A DNA stretch of 64,000 nt from Sinorhizobium americanum. GTDB taxonomy: Bacteria > Pseudomonadota > Alphaproteobacteria > Rhizobiales > Rhizobiaceae. Positions 35,755 through 45,750 of the stretch are shown one piece after another (the first letter of the stretch is position 1; each line of letters opens with the position of its first letter). The stretch is taken from the NCBI RefSeq assembly GCF_001651855.1, contig NZ_LNQC01000081.1:124001-188000 (forward strand). The letters run 5' to 3'. The notes beneath the pieces were generated by a model. It saw only the letters and a program-made list of their open reading frames with translations. It did not search any database and had not been told where the DNA came from. The translations under genes were made by a program, and so were the position numbers.

Positions 35755-37065
35755 ATGAATTTGAGAACTTTCCTGCTGGGCACGTGCTCGGCAGTCGCTT
35801 TGGCAGGCCTGGCCCAAGCAGAGACCCTGACCATCGCGACCGTGAACAACGGCGACATGATCCGGATGCAGAAGCTGACGGACGCATTCACCTCGAAAAA
35901 CCCGGACATTCAGCTCGAGTGGGTGACGCTCGAGGAAAACGTGCTGCGCCAGCGTGTGACGACCGACATCGCCACGAAGGGTGGCCAGTACGACATCATG
36001 ACGATCGGCACCTATGAAGTGCCGATCTGGGCCAAGCAGGGCTGGCTCTTGCCGCTCGACAATCTCGGTGCCGACTACGACGTCGATGACCTCTTGCCGG
36101 CGATCCGCAGCGGCCTGACCATCGACGGCAAGCTCTATGCCGCGCCGTTCTACGGCGAGAGCTCGATGGTCATGTATCGCAAGGACCTGTTCGAAAAGGC
36201 CGGCCTCACCATGCCGGAGGCGCCGACCTGGGAGTTCATCGCGGATGCGGCCCGCAAGATCACCGACAAGAACAATGAGATCTACGGCATCTGCCTGCGC
36301 GGCAAGGCCGGCTGGGGCGAGAACATGGCCTTCCTCACGGCGACGGCCAACGCCTTCGGGGCGCGCTGGTTCGACGAGAACTGGAAGCCGCAGTTCGACC
36401 AGCCGGAGTGGAAGAACGCGCTCGATTTCTATGTCAAGCTGATGAACGATGCCGGCCCGCCCGGCGCCTCCTCCAACGGCTTCAACGAAAACCTGTCGCT
36501 GTTCCAGACCGGCAAATGCGGCATGTGGATCGACGCCACGGTGGCGGCCTCCTTCGTAACCAACCCGCATGAATCGACGGTTGCCGACAAGGTCGGCTTC
36601 GCGCTCGCCCCGGATACCGGTCTCGGTAAGCGCGGCAACTGGCTCTGGGCCTGGAACCTCGCCATCCCGGCGGGTTCGCAGAAGGCGGAAGCGGCCCAGA
36701 AGTTCATCGCCTGGGCAACAGGCAAGGACTATCTGAAGCTTGTTGCCGAGAAGGAAGGCTGGGCGAACGTGCCTCCCGGCACCCGCACCTCGCTCTATGA
36801 GAACCCGGAATACCAGAAGGCGGCGCCATTTGCGAAAATGACGCTCGACTCGATCAACGCCGCCGACCCGAAGAACCCGGCGGTGAAGCCGGTGCCCTAT
36901 GTCGGCGTGCAGTTCGTGGCGATCCCGGAATTCCAGGGTCTTGGCACGGCGGTCGGCCAGGTGTTCTCGGCCGCGCTCGCCGGTCAGATGAGTGTCGATC
37001 AGGCGCTCGCCAGCGCGCAGCAGCTGACCACACGCGAGATGACCAAGGCCGGCTACATCAAGTGA
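35755..37065 (+). CDS. smoE: Sorbitol/mannitol ABC transporter substrate-binding protein SmoE
   Basis: 436 residues of the extracellular binding protein family 1. Signal peptide MNLRTFLLGTCSAVALAGL with cleavage after AQA. The mature core has DIMTIGTYEVPIWAKQGWL, FYGESSMVMYRKDLFEKAG and GKCGMWIDATVAAS, as in polyol-binding proteins. The ATG at 35755 has GGGAGGAA upstream; an earlier start would break the signal peptide. First gene of smoEFGK-smoS-mtlK. Confidence 0.93.
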   Translation: MNLRTFLLGTCSAVALAGLAQAETLTIATVNNGDMIRMQKLTDAFTSKNPDIQLEWVTLEENVLRQRVTTDIATKGGQYDIMTIGTYEVPIWAKQGWLLPLDNLGADYDVDDLLPAIRSGLTIDGKLYAAPFYGESSMVMYRKDLFEKAGLTMPEAPTWEFIADAARKITDKNNEIYGICLRGKAGWGENMAFLTATANAFGARWFDENWKPQFDQPEWKNALDFYVKLMNDAGPPGASSNGFNENLSLFQTGKCGMWIDATVAASFVTNPHESTVADKVGFALAPDTGLGKRGNWLWAWNLAIPAGSQKAEAAQKFIAWATGKDYLKLVAEKEGWANVPPGTRTSLYENPEYQKAAPFAKMTLDSINAADPKNPAVKPVPYVGVQFVAIPEFQGLGTAVGQVFSAALAGQMSVDQALASAQQLTTREMTKAGYIK

Positions 37066-37076
37066 GGCTCCCAAGG

Positions 37077-37114
37077 GGCCGGGGCGCCGTCCGGAAACGG
37101 CCGGCGCCCCGGCC
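37077..37114 (+). repeat. GC-rich hairpin after smoE
   Basis: A perfect 13-bp stem GGCCGGGGCGCCG (37077-37089) / CGGCGCCCCGGCC (37102-37114) with a 12-base loop and no T-run, twelve bases after the smoE stop. Such hairpins often protect the binding-protein part of the mRNA. Confidence 0.75.
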
Positions 37115-37120
37115 ACCTCC

Positions 37121-37179
37121 AGAGCGGGACGAGGGAGGGGCGAACCCCGCCCTCACCCGCGTCCCGCTCTGTCTTTTTT
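37121..37179 (+). terminator. Partial terminator between smoE and smoF
   Basis: Stem AGAGCGGGACG (37121-37131) pairs perfectly with CGTCCCGCTCT (37160-37170); the loop can pair further (AGGG with CCCT). TTTTTT follows at 37174-37179. Placed inside the operon, it would lower permease expression relative to the binding protein. Confidence 0.8.
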
Positions 37180-37255
37180 GCCAATGGGGCGCGTTCGGCA
37201 GGCACGATGCGCACGCCTCTTCTTGGAACACCTTTGAGAACACATGGGGGACGCC

Positions 37256-38128
37256 ATGGCGACCTTGCATACCCGCTCCGCCGCGCGGCTGATGATCGCC
37301 CCGTCGGTGCTTCTGCTTCTGGCCTGGATGATCGTGCCGCTGGCGCTGACGATCTATTTCTCGCTCCTGCGTTACAACCTGCTGATGCCAGGGATGGAGG
37401 AGTTCGCCGGCCTCACCAACTACACCTATTTTCTGACCGACCCCGCCTTTTTCCAGGCCGTCTTCAACACGCTCGCGATCGTGCTCGGCGTGCTCTTCAT
37501 CACGGTCGTCGGCGGCATCGGACTGGCGTTGCTGCTCGACCAGCCGATGTTCGGGCAGGGGATCGTGCGGATCCTGGTGATCGCGCCTTTCCTGATCATG
37601 CCGACGGTCGCGGCGCTCGTCTGGAAGAACATGTTCATGAACCCGGTCAACGGGCTCTTCGCCTGGCTCGCCAAGCTCGTCGGCCTGCAGCCCTTCGACT
37701 TCCTCGCCAATGCGCCGCTCTTCTCGATCATCCTGATCGTCGCCTGGCAATGGCTGCCCTTTGCGACGCTCATTCTGCTGACGGCGCTGCAGTCGCTCGA
37801 CGAGGAGCAGAAGGAGGCGGCGCAGATGGACGGCGCCGGCGCCTTGAGCCGCTTCATCTATCTTGTCCTGCCGCATCTTTCGCGCGCGATCACCGTCGTC
37901 ATCCTGATCCAGACGATCTTTCTGCTTTCGGTCTTTGCGGAAATTCTCGTCACGACCAATGGCGGCCCCGGCACGCAGAGCACGACTCTCACCTTCCTGG
38001 TCTATGCCCAGGCGCTGCTGCAGTTCGACGTGGGCGGCGCGTCCGCCGGCGGCATCATCGCGGTCATTCTCGCCAATATCGTCGCATTCTTCCTGATGCG
38101 CATGATCGGCAAGACGCTGGAGGCTTGA
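37256..38128 (+). CDS. smoF: Polyol ABC transporter permease SmoF
   Basis: 290 residues, six membrane helices, MalF-type. The EAA loop is EAAQMDGAGALSRFIYLVLPHL. The ATG at 37256 has GGGGGA seven bases upstream; the in-frame ATG at 37244 has a weaker site. It pairs with SmoG to form the channel. The gap of 190 bases to smoE holds two strong hairpins. Confidence 0.93.
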   Translation: MATLHTRSAARLMIAPSVLLLLAWMIVPLALTIYFSLLRYNLLMPGMEEFAGLTNYTYFLTDPAFFQAVFNTLAIVLGVLFITVVGGIGLALLLDQPMFGQGIVRILVIAPFLIMPTVAALVWKNMFMNPVNGLFAWLAKLVGLQPFDFLANAPLFSIILIVAWQWLPFATLILLTALQSLDEEQKEAAQMDGAGALSRFIYLVLPHLSRAITVVILIQTIFLLSVFAEILVTTNGGPGTQSTTLTFLVYAQALLQFDVGGASAGGIIAVILANIVAFFLMRMIGKTLEA

Positions 38129-38133
38129 TACCC

Positions 38134-38964
38134 ATGGCACGCAACGTCTCGACCCAGCGCAAACTGGTCACCACCGTTCTGGCCTGGACGATCGGCATCC
38201 TGATCTTCTTCCCGATCCTCTGGACCTTCCTGACGAGCTTCAAGACGGAGGCGCAGGCGATTGCATCGCCGCCGGCATTCCTGTTCTTCGACTGGACCAC
38301 GGAGAATTATTTCGAGGTGCAAAGCCGCTCGGACTATTTCAAGCACTTCATGAATTCGGTCGTCGTATCCTTCGGCTCGACGCTGCTCGGCCTCCTAATC
38401 GCCATCCCGTCCGCCTGGGCGATGGCCTTCTCGCCGACCAAGCGCACCAAGGACGTCCTGATGTGGATGCTCTCCACCAAGATGATGCCGCCGGTCGGCG
38501 TCCTCGTGCCGATGTATCTGATCTTCCGCAACACCGGGCTGCTCGATACGCGCAGCGGGCTGGTGATGGTGCTGACCCTCATCAACCTGCCGATCATCAT
38601 CTGGATGCTCTACACCTATTTCAAGGAAATACCGGGCGAGATCCTCGAGGCGGCTCGCATGGACGGCGCCTCGCTCGCCAAGGAGATCATCTATGTGCTG
38701 ACGCCGATGGCGATCCCCGGCATTGCCTCGACGCTGCTCCTGAACATCATCCTCGCCTGGAATGAGGCGTTCTGGACCTTGAATCTCAGTGCCGCCAAAG
38801 CGGCGCCGCTCACCGCCTTCATCGCCTCATATTCGAGCCCTGAAGGCCTCTTCTACGCGAAGCTGTCGGCGGCCTCGACGATGGCGATCGCCCCCATCCT
38901 CATTCTCGGCTGGTTCTCGCAGAAGCAGCTCGTGCGCGGCCTCACCTTCGGCGCGGTCAAATAA
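38134..38964 (+). CDS. smoG: Polyol ABC transporter permease SmoG
   Basis: 276 residues, MalG-type permease. The EAA loop is [20 protein letters not shown], and the first helix is [18 protein letters not shown]. Starts five bases after smoF. A longer open frame reading through smoF in another phase is not real. Second membrane subunit of the sorbitol/mannitol importer. Confidence 0.93.
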   Translation: MARNVSTQRKLVTTVLAWTIGILIFFPILWTFLTSFKTEAQAIASPPAFLFFDWTTENYFEVQSRSDYFKHFMNSVVVSFGSTLLGLLIAIPSAWAMAFSPTKRTKDVLMWMLSTKMMPPVGVLVPMYLIFRNTGLLDTRSGLVMVLTLINLPIIIWMLYTYFKEIPGEILEAARMDGASLAKEIIYVLTPMAIPGIASTLLLNIILAWNEAFWTLNLSAAKAAPLTAFIASYSSPEGLFYAKLSAASTMAIAPILILGWFSQKQLVRGLTFGAVK

Positions 38965-38975
38965 GGGTCAGACTC

Positions 38976-39973
<998 letters not shown>

Positions 39974-39977
<4 letters not shown>

Positions 39978-40747
39978 AACGTCTTGAAGGAAAGAGCGCG
40001 CTGATCACCGGATCGGCGCGGGGAATCGGCCGCGCCTTCGCGGAAGCCTATGTGCGCGAAGGCGCCACCGTGGCGATCGCCGATATCAATATCGAGCGGG
40101 CAAGGCAGACGGCGGCGGAGATCGGATCGGCGGCCTTCGCGGTCGAGATCGACGTCACCCGGCAGGACTCCATCGATGCGGCGATCGCCGCGGTGGTTCG
40201 CCAGGCCGGCGGTCTCGACATCCTCGTCAACAATGCCGCCCTCTTCGACCTTGCGCCGATCGTCGAGATCACGCGCGGAAGCTATGAGCGGCTGTTCTCG
40301 ATCAACGTCGCCGGAACGCTCTTCACGCTGCAGGCGGCGGCAAAGCAGATGATCGGGCAGGGGCGGGGCGGCAAGATCATCAATATGGCAAGCCAGGCTG
40401 GGCGGCGGGGTGAGGCCCTGGTCGCGGTCTACTGCGCGACGAAGGCGGCGGTCATCAGCCTCACCCAATCCGCGGGCCTAGATCTCATCAAGCACCGCAT
40501 CAATGTGAACGCCATCGCTCCGGGCGTCGTCGAGGGCGAGCACTGGGACGGCGTCGATGCGCTCTTCGCCAAATACGAAAATAGGCCTCTTGGCGAAAAG
40601 AAGCGTCTGGTGGGCGAGGCGGTTCCCTACGGGCGCATGGGTACGGCCGAAGATTTGACCGGCATGGCGATCTTTCTCGCTTCCTCCGAAAGCGACTACG
40701 TGGTGGCGCAGACCTACAACGTCGACGGCGGCCAATGGATGAGCTGA
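39974..40747 (+). CDS. smoS: Sorbitol (glucitol) dehydrogenase SmoS
   Basis: Short-chain dehydrogenase of 257 residues that oxidises D-sorbitol (and related polyols) to the ketose with NAD. The cofactor motif GSARGIG begins at residue 13, NNAA is near 90, and the catalytic pair is Y153 and K157 in YCATKAA. C-terminal [19 protein letters not shown] is typical. The start at 39974 overlaps the smoK stop; the longer frame upstream lies within smoK. Confidence 0.93.
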
Positions 40748-40787
40748 GGCTTCGTCCAACGGACGGGTTCTCGAAAGGAACGATAGC

Positions 40788-42272
40788 ATGACGACCAAAC
40801 TCTCGCTTGCCGCACTCGACGTCATCAGGGCCAGGGCCGGCGTCCCGAACTATGACCGGCACGACCTGCGCGCCGGGATCGTCCATTTCGGCGTCGGCAA
40901 CTTTCATCGCGCCCATCAGGCCGTCTATCTCGATGACCTCTTCAATCTGGGGCGCGACCACGACTGGGCGATCATTGGTGCCGGCGTCCTGGCATCGGAC
41001 GAGGTCATGCGCGCCAAACTCGAGGCGCAGGATTTTCTGACGACGGTGGTCGAGCAGGACAACAACCGCACCGGCGCGCATGTCACCGGCGCGATGATCG
41101 CCTATTTGAAGCCGGGCGATATTCCGGCGATCGTCGCGCAACTGGCGAGTCCGCACATTCGCATCGTTTCGCTGACGATCACCGAGGGCGGCTACTTCAT
41201 CGACCCGGCCTCGGGCGAGTTCAACCCTGCTCACCCGGCGATCGCCGAGGACGCTCGCAACCCGGCATCGCCGAAGACGGTGTTCGGGCTCATCCTGGCT
41301 GGCCTTGCCGAGCGCAGGGCGCGCGGCGTTCCACCGTTCACCGTCATGTCCTGCGACAATATTCCCGGCAATGGCGAAGTTACCCATGCGGCGGTGTCGG
41401 GCCTCGCACGCCTGTCGGATCCGGCCTTCGCCGACTGGATCGATGCCAATGTCGCCTTCCCGAACGGCATGGTCGACCGGATCACGCCGGCGACGGGGCC
41501 GCGCGAGATCGGCATCGTCGCTTCGGACTACGGCATCGACGACGCCTGGCCGGTCTTTTGCGAAGAGTTCAAGCAATGGGTGCTGGAGGACAATTTCCCG
41601 CAAGGCCGCCCGGCGCTCGAAGAGGTCGGGGTGCAGTTCGTCCCGGACGTTTCACCCTATGAGCACATGAAGATCCGCATCCTCAACGGCGGCCATGCGG
41701 CGATCGCCTATCCGGCGGCACTGCTCGACGTTCATTTCGTCCATGAGGCGATGGAGGAGCCGCTGATCCGTGCTTTCCTGGCGAAGCTGGAACACGAGGA
41801 GATCATCCCGGTCATTCCGCCTGTACCGGATACGGACTTGAGAGACTATTACACGCTGATCGAAACACGGTTCGCCAATCCGAAGATCGGCGACACGGTC
41901 GCCCGACTGGCGCAGGACGGCTCGAACCGGCAGCCGAAATTCATCCTGCCGTCGACGGCCGATCGCCTGCGGCGCGGCGAGGACGTGGTCGGCCTGTCTC
42001 TCGTCTCCGCACTCTGGTGCCGTTATTTCGCCGGCACATCCGACAGCGGCAAGGAGATCGTCTTCAACGACGCCAACGCCGATCGATTGCAGGCAGCAGC
42101 CCTTGCGGCGAAAGACGATCCGATGGCCTTCCTCGCGCTTTCCGATATTTTCGGCGAGGTCGCTCAGTCCGATCTTTTCCGCCGCCGCTTTGCCCATGCC
42201 TTGAAAACACTTTGGAAAAAGGGTACGCGCGCCACGCTGCAACTTTATCTGGACGATAAACTCGGAGAATAG
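40788..42272 (+). CDS. mtlK: Mannitol 2-dehydrogenase MtlK
   Basis: 494 residues of the polyol-specific long-chain dehydrogenase family: N-terminal Rossmann domain with VHFGVGNFHRAHQAVYLDDL split as HFGVGNFHRAHQ, the central SCDNIPGNG and VTHAAVSG, and the C-terminal catalytic segment with KIRILNGGHAAIAY (catalytic lysine region). Oxidises D-mannitol to fructose and often D-arabitol to xylulose. Forty bases after smoS in the same operon. Confidence 0.95.
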   Translation: MTTKLSLAALDVIRARAGVPNYDRHDLRAGIVHFGVGNFHRAHQAVYLDDLFNLGRDHDWAIIGAGVLASDEVMRAKLEAQDFLTTVVEQDNNRTGAHVTGAMIAYLKPGDIPAIVAQLASPHIRIVSLTITEGGYFIDPASGEFNPAHPAIAEDARNPASPKTVFGLILAGLAERRARGVPPFTVMSCDNIPGNGEVTHAAVSGLARLSDPAFADWIDANVAFPNGMVDRITPATGPREIGIVASDYGIDDAWPVFCEEFKQWVLEDNFPQGRPALEEVGVQFVPDVSPYEHMKIRILNGGHAAIAYPAALLDVHFVHEAMEEPLIRAFLAKLEHEEIIPVIPPVPDTDLRDYYTLIETRFANPKIGDTVARLAQDGSNRQPKFILPSTADRLRRGEDVVGLSLVSALWCRYFAGTSDSGKEIVFNDANADRLQAAALAAKDDPMAFLALSDIFGEVAQSDLFRRRFAHALKTLWKKGTRATLQLYLDDKLGE

Positions 42273-42276
42273 CGCG

Positions 42277-42945
42277 ATGGCGGGGCACGCCTCCAGACTG
42301 GTCATCTTCGACTGCGACGGCGTGCTTGTGGACAGCGAACCGATCTCGCTCAGCGTGCTGGTGGAATCATTGCAGGCGGCCGGCGTTTCGATGTCGACGG
42401 AGGAGGCGAGCGAGCGCTTCCTCGGCCGCAGCCTTCAGAGCATGTCGGCAATCCTGCATGACGAATACGGACTTGCGACGGACCATGCATTTCTCGAAGC
42501 GATGCGGACGCGGCTCTATGCGCGCTTCCGCCAAGAGTTGAAGCCGGTTCCTGGCATACGTGAGGCCGTGGAGCAGCTTGACGCTGTCTGCTGCGTCGCG
42601 TCCTCGAGCCAGCCGGAGCGCATTCGTCTGTCGCTGAGCGTCACCGGCCTCATCGATCTTTTCGAGCCGCATATCTTCAGCGCCACCATGGTGTCGCATG
42701 GCAAGCCAGCACCGGACCTGTTCCTGCATGCGAGTGCTGAAATGGGCTACGCGCCAGCCGACTGCATCGTCGTCGAGGACAGTCCGGCCGGCATCGAGGC
42801 GGCCAAGGCGGCGGGCATGCGGGTCTTTGCCTTTGCGGGCGCCAGCCACGCCCGCAGCGAGCGGCATCGGCAGACGCTCGCCGGTCTCGGGCCCGACCTC
42901 CTGTTTGACGACATGGGCGAATTGGTACAGTTTGTCCGTCAATAG
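42277..42945 (+). CDS. HAD-superfamily phosphatase/phosphomutase-like hydrolase
   Basis: 222 residues, HAD subfamily IA. Motif I FDCDGVLVDSEPISL has the nucleophile and acid/base aspartates; motif II is CVASSSQPERI; motif III lysine is in SHGKPAPDLFL; motif IV is CIVVEDSPAGIEAA. Similar to sugar-phosphate phosphatases and beta-phosphoglucomutases. It starts four bases after mtlK, so a role in polyol or pentulose phosphate metabolism is likely, for instance removing a wrong phosphate. Confidence 0.88.
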   Translation: MAGHASRLVIFDCDGVLVDSEPISLSVLVESLQAAGVSMSTEEASERFLGRSLQSMSAILHDEYGLATDHAFLEAMRTRLYARFRQELKPVPGIREAVEQLDAVCCVASSSQPERIRLSLSVTGLIDLFEPHIFSATMVSHGKPAPDLFLHASAEMGYAPADCIVVEDSPAGIEAAKAAGMRVFAFAGASHARSERHRQTLAGLGPDLLFDDMGELVQFVRQ

Positions 42946-43026
42946 GCAGGGCAGGGTGGAGCGGCCCGGCGCTCTCCTCGGGCACACTGAAAATCCATCA
43001 TTATCTCGGGACGGGGTCATCCATTG

Positions 43027-44610
43027 ATGCGCGAATATGTCGTGGCGGTCGATATAGGAACCGGCAGTGCGCGCGCTGGCATCTTCGACCGGAAGGGTGC
43101 GCTTCTTGCGCGTGCCGACCGGGCCATTGCCATGAACCGCCCCGAGGAGAACCATGCCGAGCACGATTCCGAAGATATCTGGGCTGCCGTCTGCGAAGTC
43201 GTGCGGGTGGCGCGCGAGAGGGCAGCAATAGGCGCCGATGGCGTTGCGGCAATCGGCTTCGACGCCACCTGTTCGCTGGTCGTGCGCGACCATGACGGCG
43301 CGCCGCTTTCGGTCAACCGCCGCGGCGAGCCGCGCTGGGACACGATCGTCTGGCTCGACCACCGGGCGCTCGCGGAGGCGGATTTCTGTACGGCGACGGC
43401 CCATCCGGTCCTCGATCATTCGGGTCGGGTGATGTCGCCGGAGATGGAGATGCCGAAGCTGATGTGGCTGAAGAAAAACCTGCCGCATCAGTGGGAGAGG
43501 GCAGGCTATTTCTTCGATCTCGCGGACTACATGTCCTGGCGGGCGACGGGGAGCGCGGCGCGGTCGCGTTGCACGCTGACGGCGAAATGGAACTATCTCG
43601 CGCACAAGGACCGCGGCTGGCAACAGGACTATCTCGAGCGGATCGGTCTCGAAGACCTTCTGACGCGCGGCGGCTTGCCCGAGGAGACGCTGCCGGTTGA
43701 GCGCGCTGTCGGGAAGCTGACGGCGACCGCGGCAGCCGACCTCGGACTCGATACCGAATGCCGGGTCGCGCCGGGCTTGATCGACGCCTATGCCGGCGCG
43801 CTCGGTGTGCTCGGGGGATTCGCCGGCGATACGGCGAAGCTCGAACGTCAACTGGCGCTGATCGCCGGCACGTCGAGCTGCATCGTCGCTTTTTCGAAGG
43901 AGATGAAGCCGGGTTACGGCATGTGGGGACCCTATTTCGAGGCGGTGCTGCCCGGCCTCTGGCTGATCGAGGGCGGCCAATCGGCGACGGGCGCGCTGCT
44001 CGATCATGTCGTGCGGCTGCATGGCGGCGGGCTGGAGCCGACGGCCGAGACCCACAGGAAGATCATCGAGCGCGTCCAGGAATTGCGCGCCGAGCATGGC
44101 GACGGCTTCGCCGACCGGCTGCACGTCCTTCCTGATTTCCACGGCAATCGCTCGCCGCTTGCCGATCCGCATGCGCTCGGCGTGATCAGCGGACTGGCGC
44201 TCGATTCCTCTTTCGACGCGCTTTGCCGCCTCTATTGGCGGACCTGCGTCGCCATCGCGCTCGGCATCCGCCACATCCTCGAGATGATGAAGGAGGCGGG
44301 CTACGACCTCGATACGCTGCATGTGACCGGCGGCCACGTGCGCAATCCCCTATTGATGGAGCTTTACTCCGACGCGACCGGCTGCCGGGTGGTCGTGCCC
44401 GAGGCGCCGGATGCCGTTCTGCTTGGAACGGCCATGGCCGCCGCCGTGGCTGGAAACCTCTATCCGGACCTTGCGCATGCGGGCGGCGCCATGGCCTCGG
44501 CCGGGCAGGAGAGGCGACCGAACCCGGCAAGGCGCGATCTCTACGACCGCGACTATCGGCGCTTGCTGGCGCTCTATCGCCACCGCGCCGAACTGGAATC
44601 GATCGAATAG
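43027..44610 (+). CDS. FGGY-family carbohydrate kinase, probable D-ribulokinase
   Basis: 527 residues. ATPase-fold motifs are VVAVDIGTGSARAGIFD at the N-terminus, the GTSSC segment in the middle and VTGGHVRNPLLMELYSD near the C-terminus. The motif TCSLV in GFDATCSLVVRD is the one reported for the FGGY/YDR109C D-ribulose kinases. D-ribulose could arise from ribitol or D-arabitol through the operon's dehydrogenases; xylulose is the alternative. The ATG at 43027 is preferred to a TTG one codon earlier. A stress-type promoter begins 20 bases after its stop. Confidence 0.88.
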   Translation: MREYVVAVDIGTGSARAGIFDRKGALLARADRAIAMNRPEENHAEHDSEDIWAAVCEVVRVARERAAIGADGVAAIGFDATCSLVVRDHDGAPLSVNRRGEPRWDTIVWLDHRALAEADFCTATAHPVLDHSGRVMSPEMEMPKLMWLKKNLPHQWERAGYFFDLADYMSWRATGSAARSRCTLTAKWNYLAHKDRGWQQDYLERIGLEDLLTRGGLPEETLPVERAVGKLTATAAADLGLDTECRVAPGLIDAYAGALGVLGGFAGDTAKLERQLALIAGTSSCIVAFSKEMKPGYGMWGPYFEAVLPGLWLIEGGQSATGALLDHVVRLHGGGLEPTAETHRKIIERVQELRAEHGDGFADRLHVLPDFHGNRSPLADPHALGVISGLALDSSFDALCRLYWRTCVAIALGIRHILEMMKEAGYDLDTLHVTGGHVRNPLLMELYSDATGCRVVVPEAPDAVLLGTAMAAAVAGNLYPDLAHAGGAMASAGQERRPNPARRDLYDRDYRRLLALYRHRAELESIE

Positions 44611-44630
44611 CTGAAACTTCGCTATTTCGC

Positions 44631-44655
44631 GGAACCTTTTTCTCGCTTGCGCATT
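44631..44655 (+). promoter_or_regulatory. EcfG/RpoE2-type promoter for a candidate small RNA
   Basis: GGAAC (44631-44635), a 16-base T-rich spacer and CATT (44652-44655) fit the rhizobial general-stress consensus GGAAC-N16/17-CGTT except for one base. The GGAACCTTTTT start is the same as in the phyR promoter 1.1 kb away. No protein gene lies downstream on this strand before the terminator at 44757-44794. Confidence 0.6.
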
Positions 44656-44661
44656 ATTGCG

Positions 44662-44794
44662 GATAGCCGAGCGGTGACGCACATCGCCCCCAATGTGACG
44701 TCGGAGGCATACCGCCGGTTGCCAACTCACATCCCCCTCAGTGAGTTGCATAACCTCAGCCAGTGCCCGTCCCTCGGCACTGGCTGTTTTATTT
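44662..44794 (+). ncRNA. Candidate general-stress small RNA with C-rich loops
   Basis: The 5' end is estimated from the EcfG-type promoter. About 133 nt with three hairpins: CACAT/ATGTG (44680-44684 and 44693-44697) with loop CGCCCCCA; CAACTCAC/GTGAGTTG (44723-44730 and 44741-44748), perfect, with loop ATCCCCCTCA; and an 11-bp perfect terminator stem CAGCCAGTGCC/GGCACTGGCTG (44757-44767 and 44776-44786) followed by TTTTATTT. Exposed C-rich loops are typical of trans-acting RNAs that pair with ribosome-binding sites. The plan recalls Caulobacter GsrN, a stress-sigma-dependent RNA with a C-rich loop, but homology is not claimed. Confidence 0.65.
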
Positions 44795-44862
44795 GCAGCG
44801 CCAGGTTCGCGACTGCCAGGATTGAATGGATTGCCTCGGTTCTTCGCCCGCGCACGAGAAAC

Positions 44863-44890
44863 GCCCCGCCAAACTTTGCTTCGGCGGAGC
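44863..44890 (-). terminator. Possible terminator after phyR
   Basis: GCCCCGCC (44863-44870) pairs with GGCGGAGC (44883-44890) with one mismatch; on the minus strand it is followed by GTTTCTC. It begins 20 bases after the phyR stop. Confidence 0.45.
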
Positions 44891-44910
44891 GATTCTCTGA
44901 TCTTTTCTCG

Positions 44911-45705
44911 TCAGGCCGCGGCCTTCGTCGATTCATTGAAGAACAATGCCTGGCTGATCAGCGCCTTGACCATCTCGGGGTTGAAGGGTTTCGTCACCAG
45001 AAATGTCGGCTCGGGCCTCTCGCCGGTCAGCAGCCGCTCGGGGAAAGCCGTGATGAATATGACCGGTACGGTGCTGGTCTTGAGGATTTCGTTGACCGCG
45101 TCGATGCCCGAACTGCCATCGGCGAGCTGAATATCGGCAAGCACCATCCCCGGCTCGGCCGTCTTGTAGAGCGCGATCGCCTCGTCCTTGGTGCGCGCGA
45201 TTCCCGTCACCCGGTGGCCGAGACTTTCCACCATCTGCTCGATGTCGATGGCAATCAGCGGCTCGTCCTCAATGATCATGATGTCGGTCGCCACTTGACG
45301 GGAAATCTCCTGCGAAGCGCGGTCGAGCAACGAGGTGAGCTTGGCGGTGTCGACGTCGAGAACTTCGGCGGCCTCCTGGGGCGTAAAGCCCTCCACGGAG
45401 ACGAGCAGGAAAGCCTGGCGTGCGACCGGGGACACGGCCGCCAGATTGACGGAAGCGCGCTGCTCCCAGGCAAATGGCGAGACCGGTTCGGGGACGAGGA
45501 CAGACGAGGAACCGAACAGCGAGGTGAAGAGACGAAATAGGGCGACCCTGTCGCTGCTGGCCTCGGGGAAAATGGAAGTATCGGCGATCAGCGCTTCAAG
45601 CACCGCCGCGACATAGGCGTCACCGGAGGTCTGAGATCCAGTCAAAGCGCGCGAATAGCGGCGTAGATAGGGAAGAAATGGCGCGATGCGGGTGGACAAT
45701 GTCAT
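44911..45705 (-). CDS. phyR: Anti-anti-sigma response regulator PhyR (RsiB1)
   Basis: 264 residues. The N-terminal sigma-like domain (about 1-135, RIAPFLPYLRRYSRALTGSQ onward, EGFTPQEAAEVLDVD as the region-4-like helix) is fused to a receiver (about 140-255) with MIIEDEPLIAIDIEQM, the phosphorylated aspartate in MVLADIQLADG and the lysine in LVTKPFNP. When phosphorylated, PhyR captures NepR and frees RpoE2. The ATG at 45705 has GAGGGAG upstream; a longer frame to 45792 would run through its own promoter. Divergent from nepR. Confidence 0.96.
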   Translation of the reverse strand: MTLSTRIAPFLPYLRRYSRALTGSQTSGDAYVAAVLEALIADTSIFPEASSDRVALFRLFTSLFGSSSVLVPEPVSPFAWEQRASVNLAAVSPVARQAFLLVSVEGFTPQEAAEVLDVDTAKLTSLLDRASQEISRQVATDIMIIEDEPLIAIDIEQMVESLGHRVTGIARTKDEAIALYKTAEPGMVLADIQLADGSSGIDAVNEILKTSTVPVIFITAFPERLLTGERPEPTFLVTKPFNPEMVKALISQALFFNESTKAAA

Positions 45706-45750
45706 GCAGGACTCCCTCAATCGTGTCTTTTGATCTTGTTCCGCTGCGGA

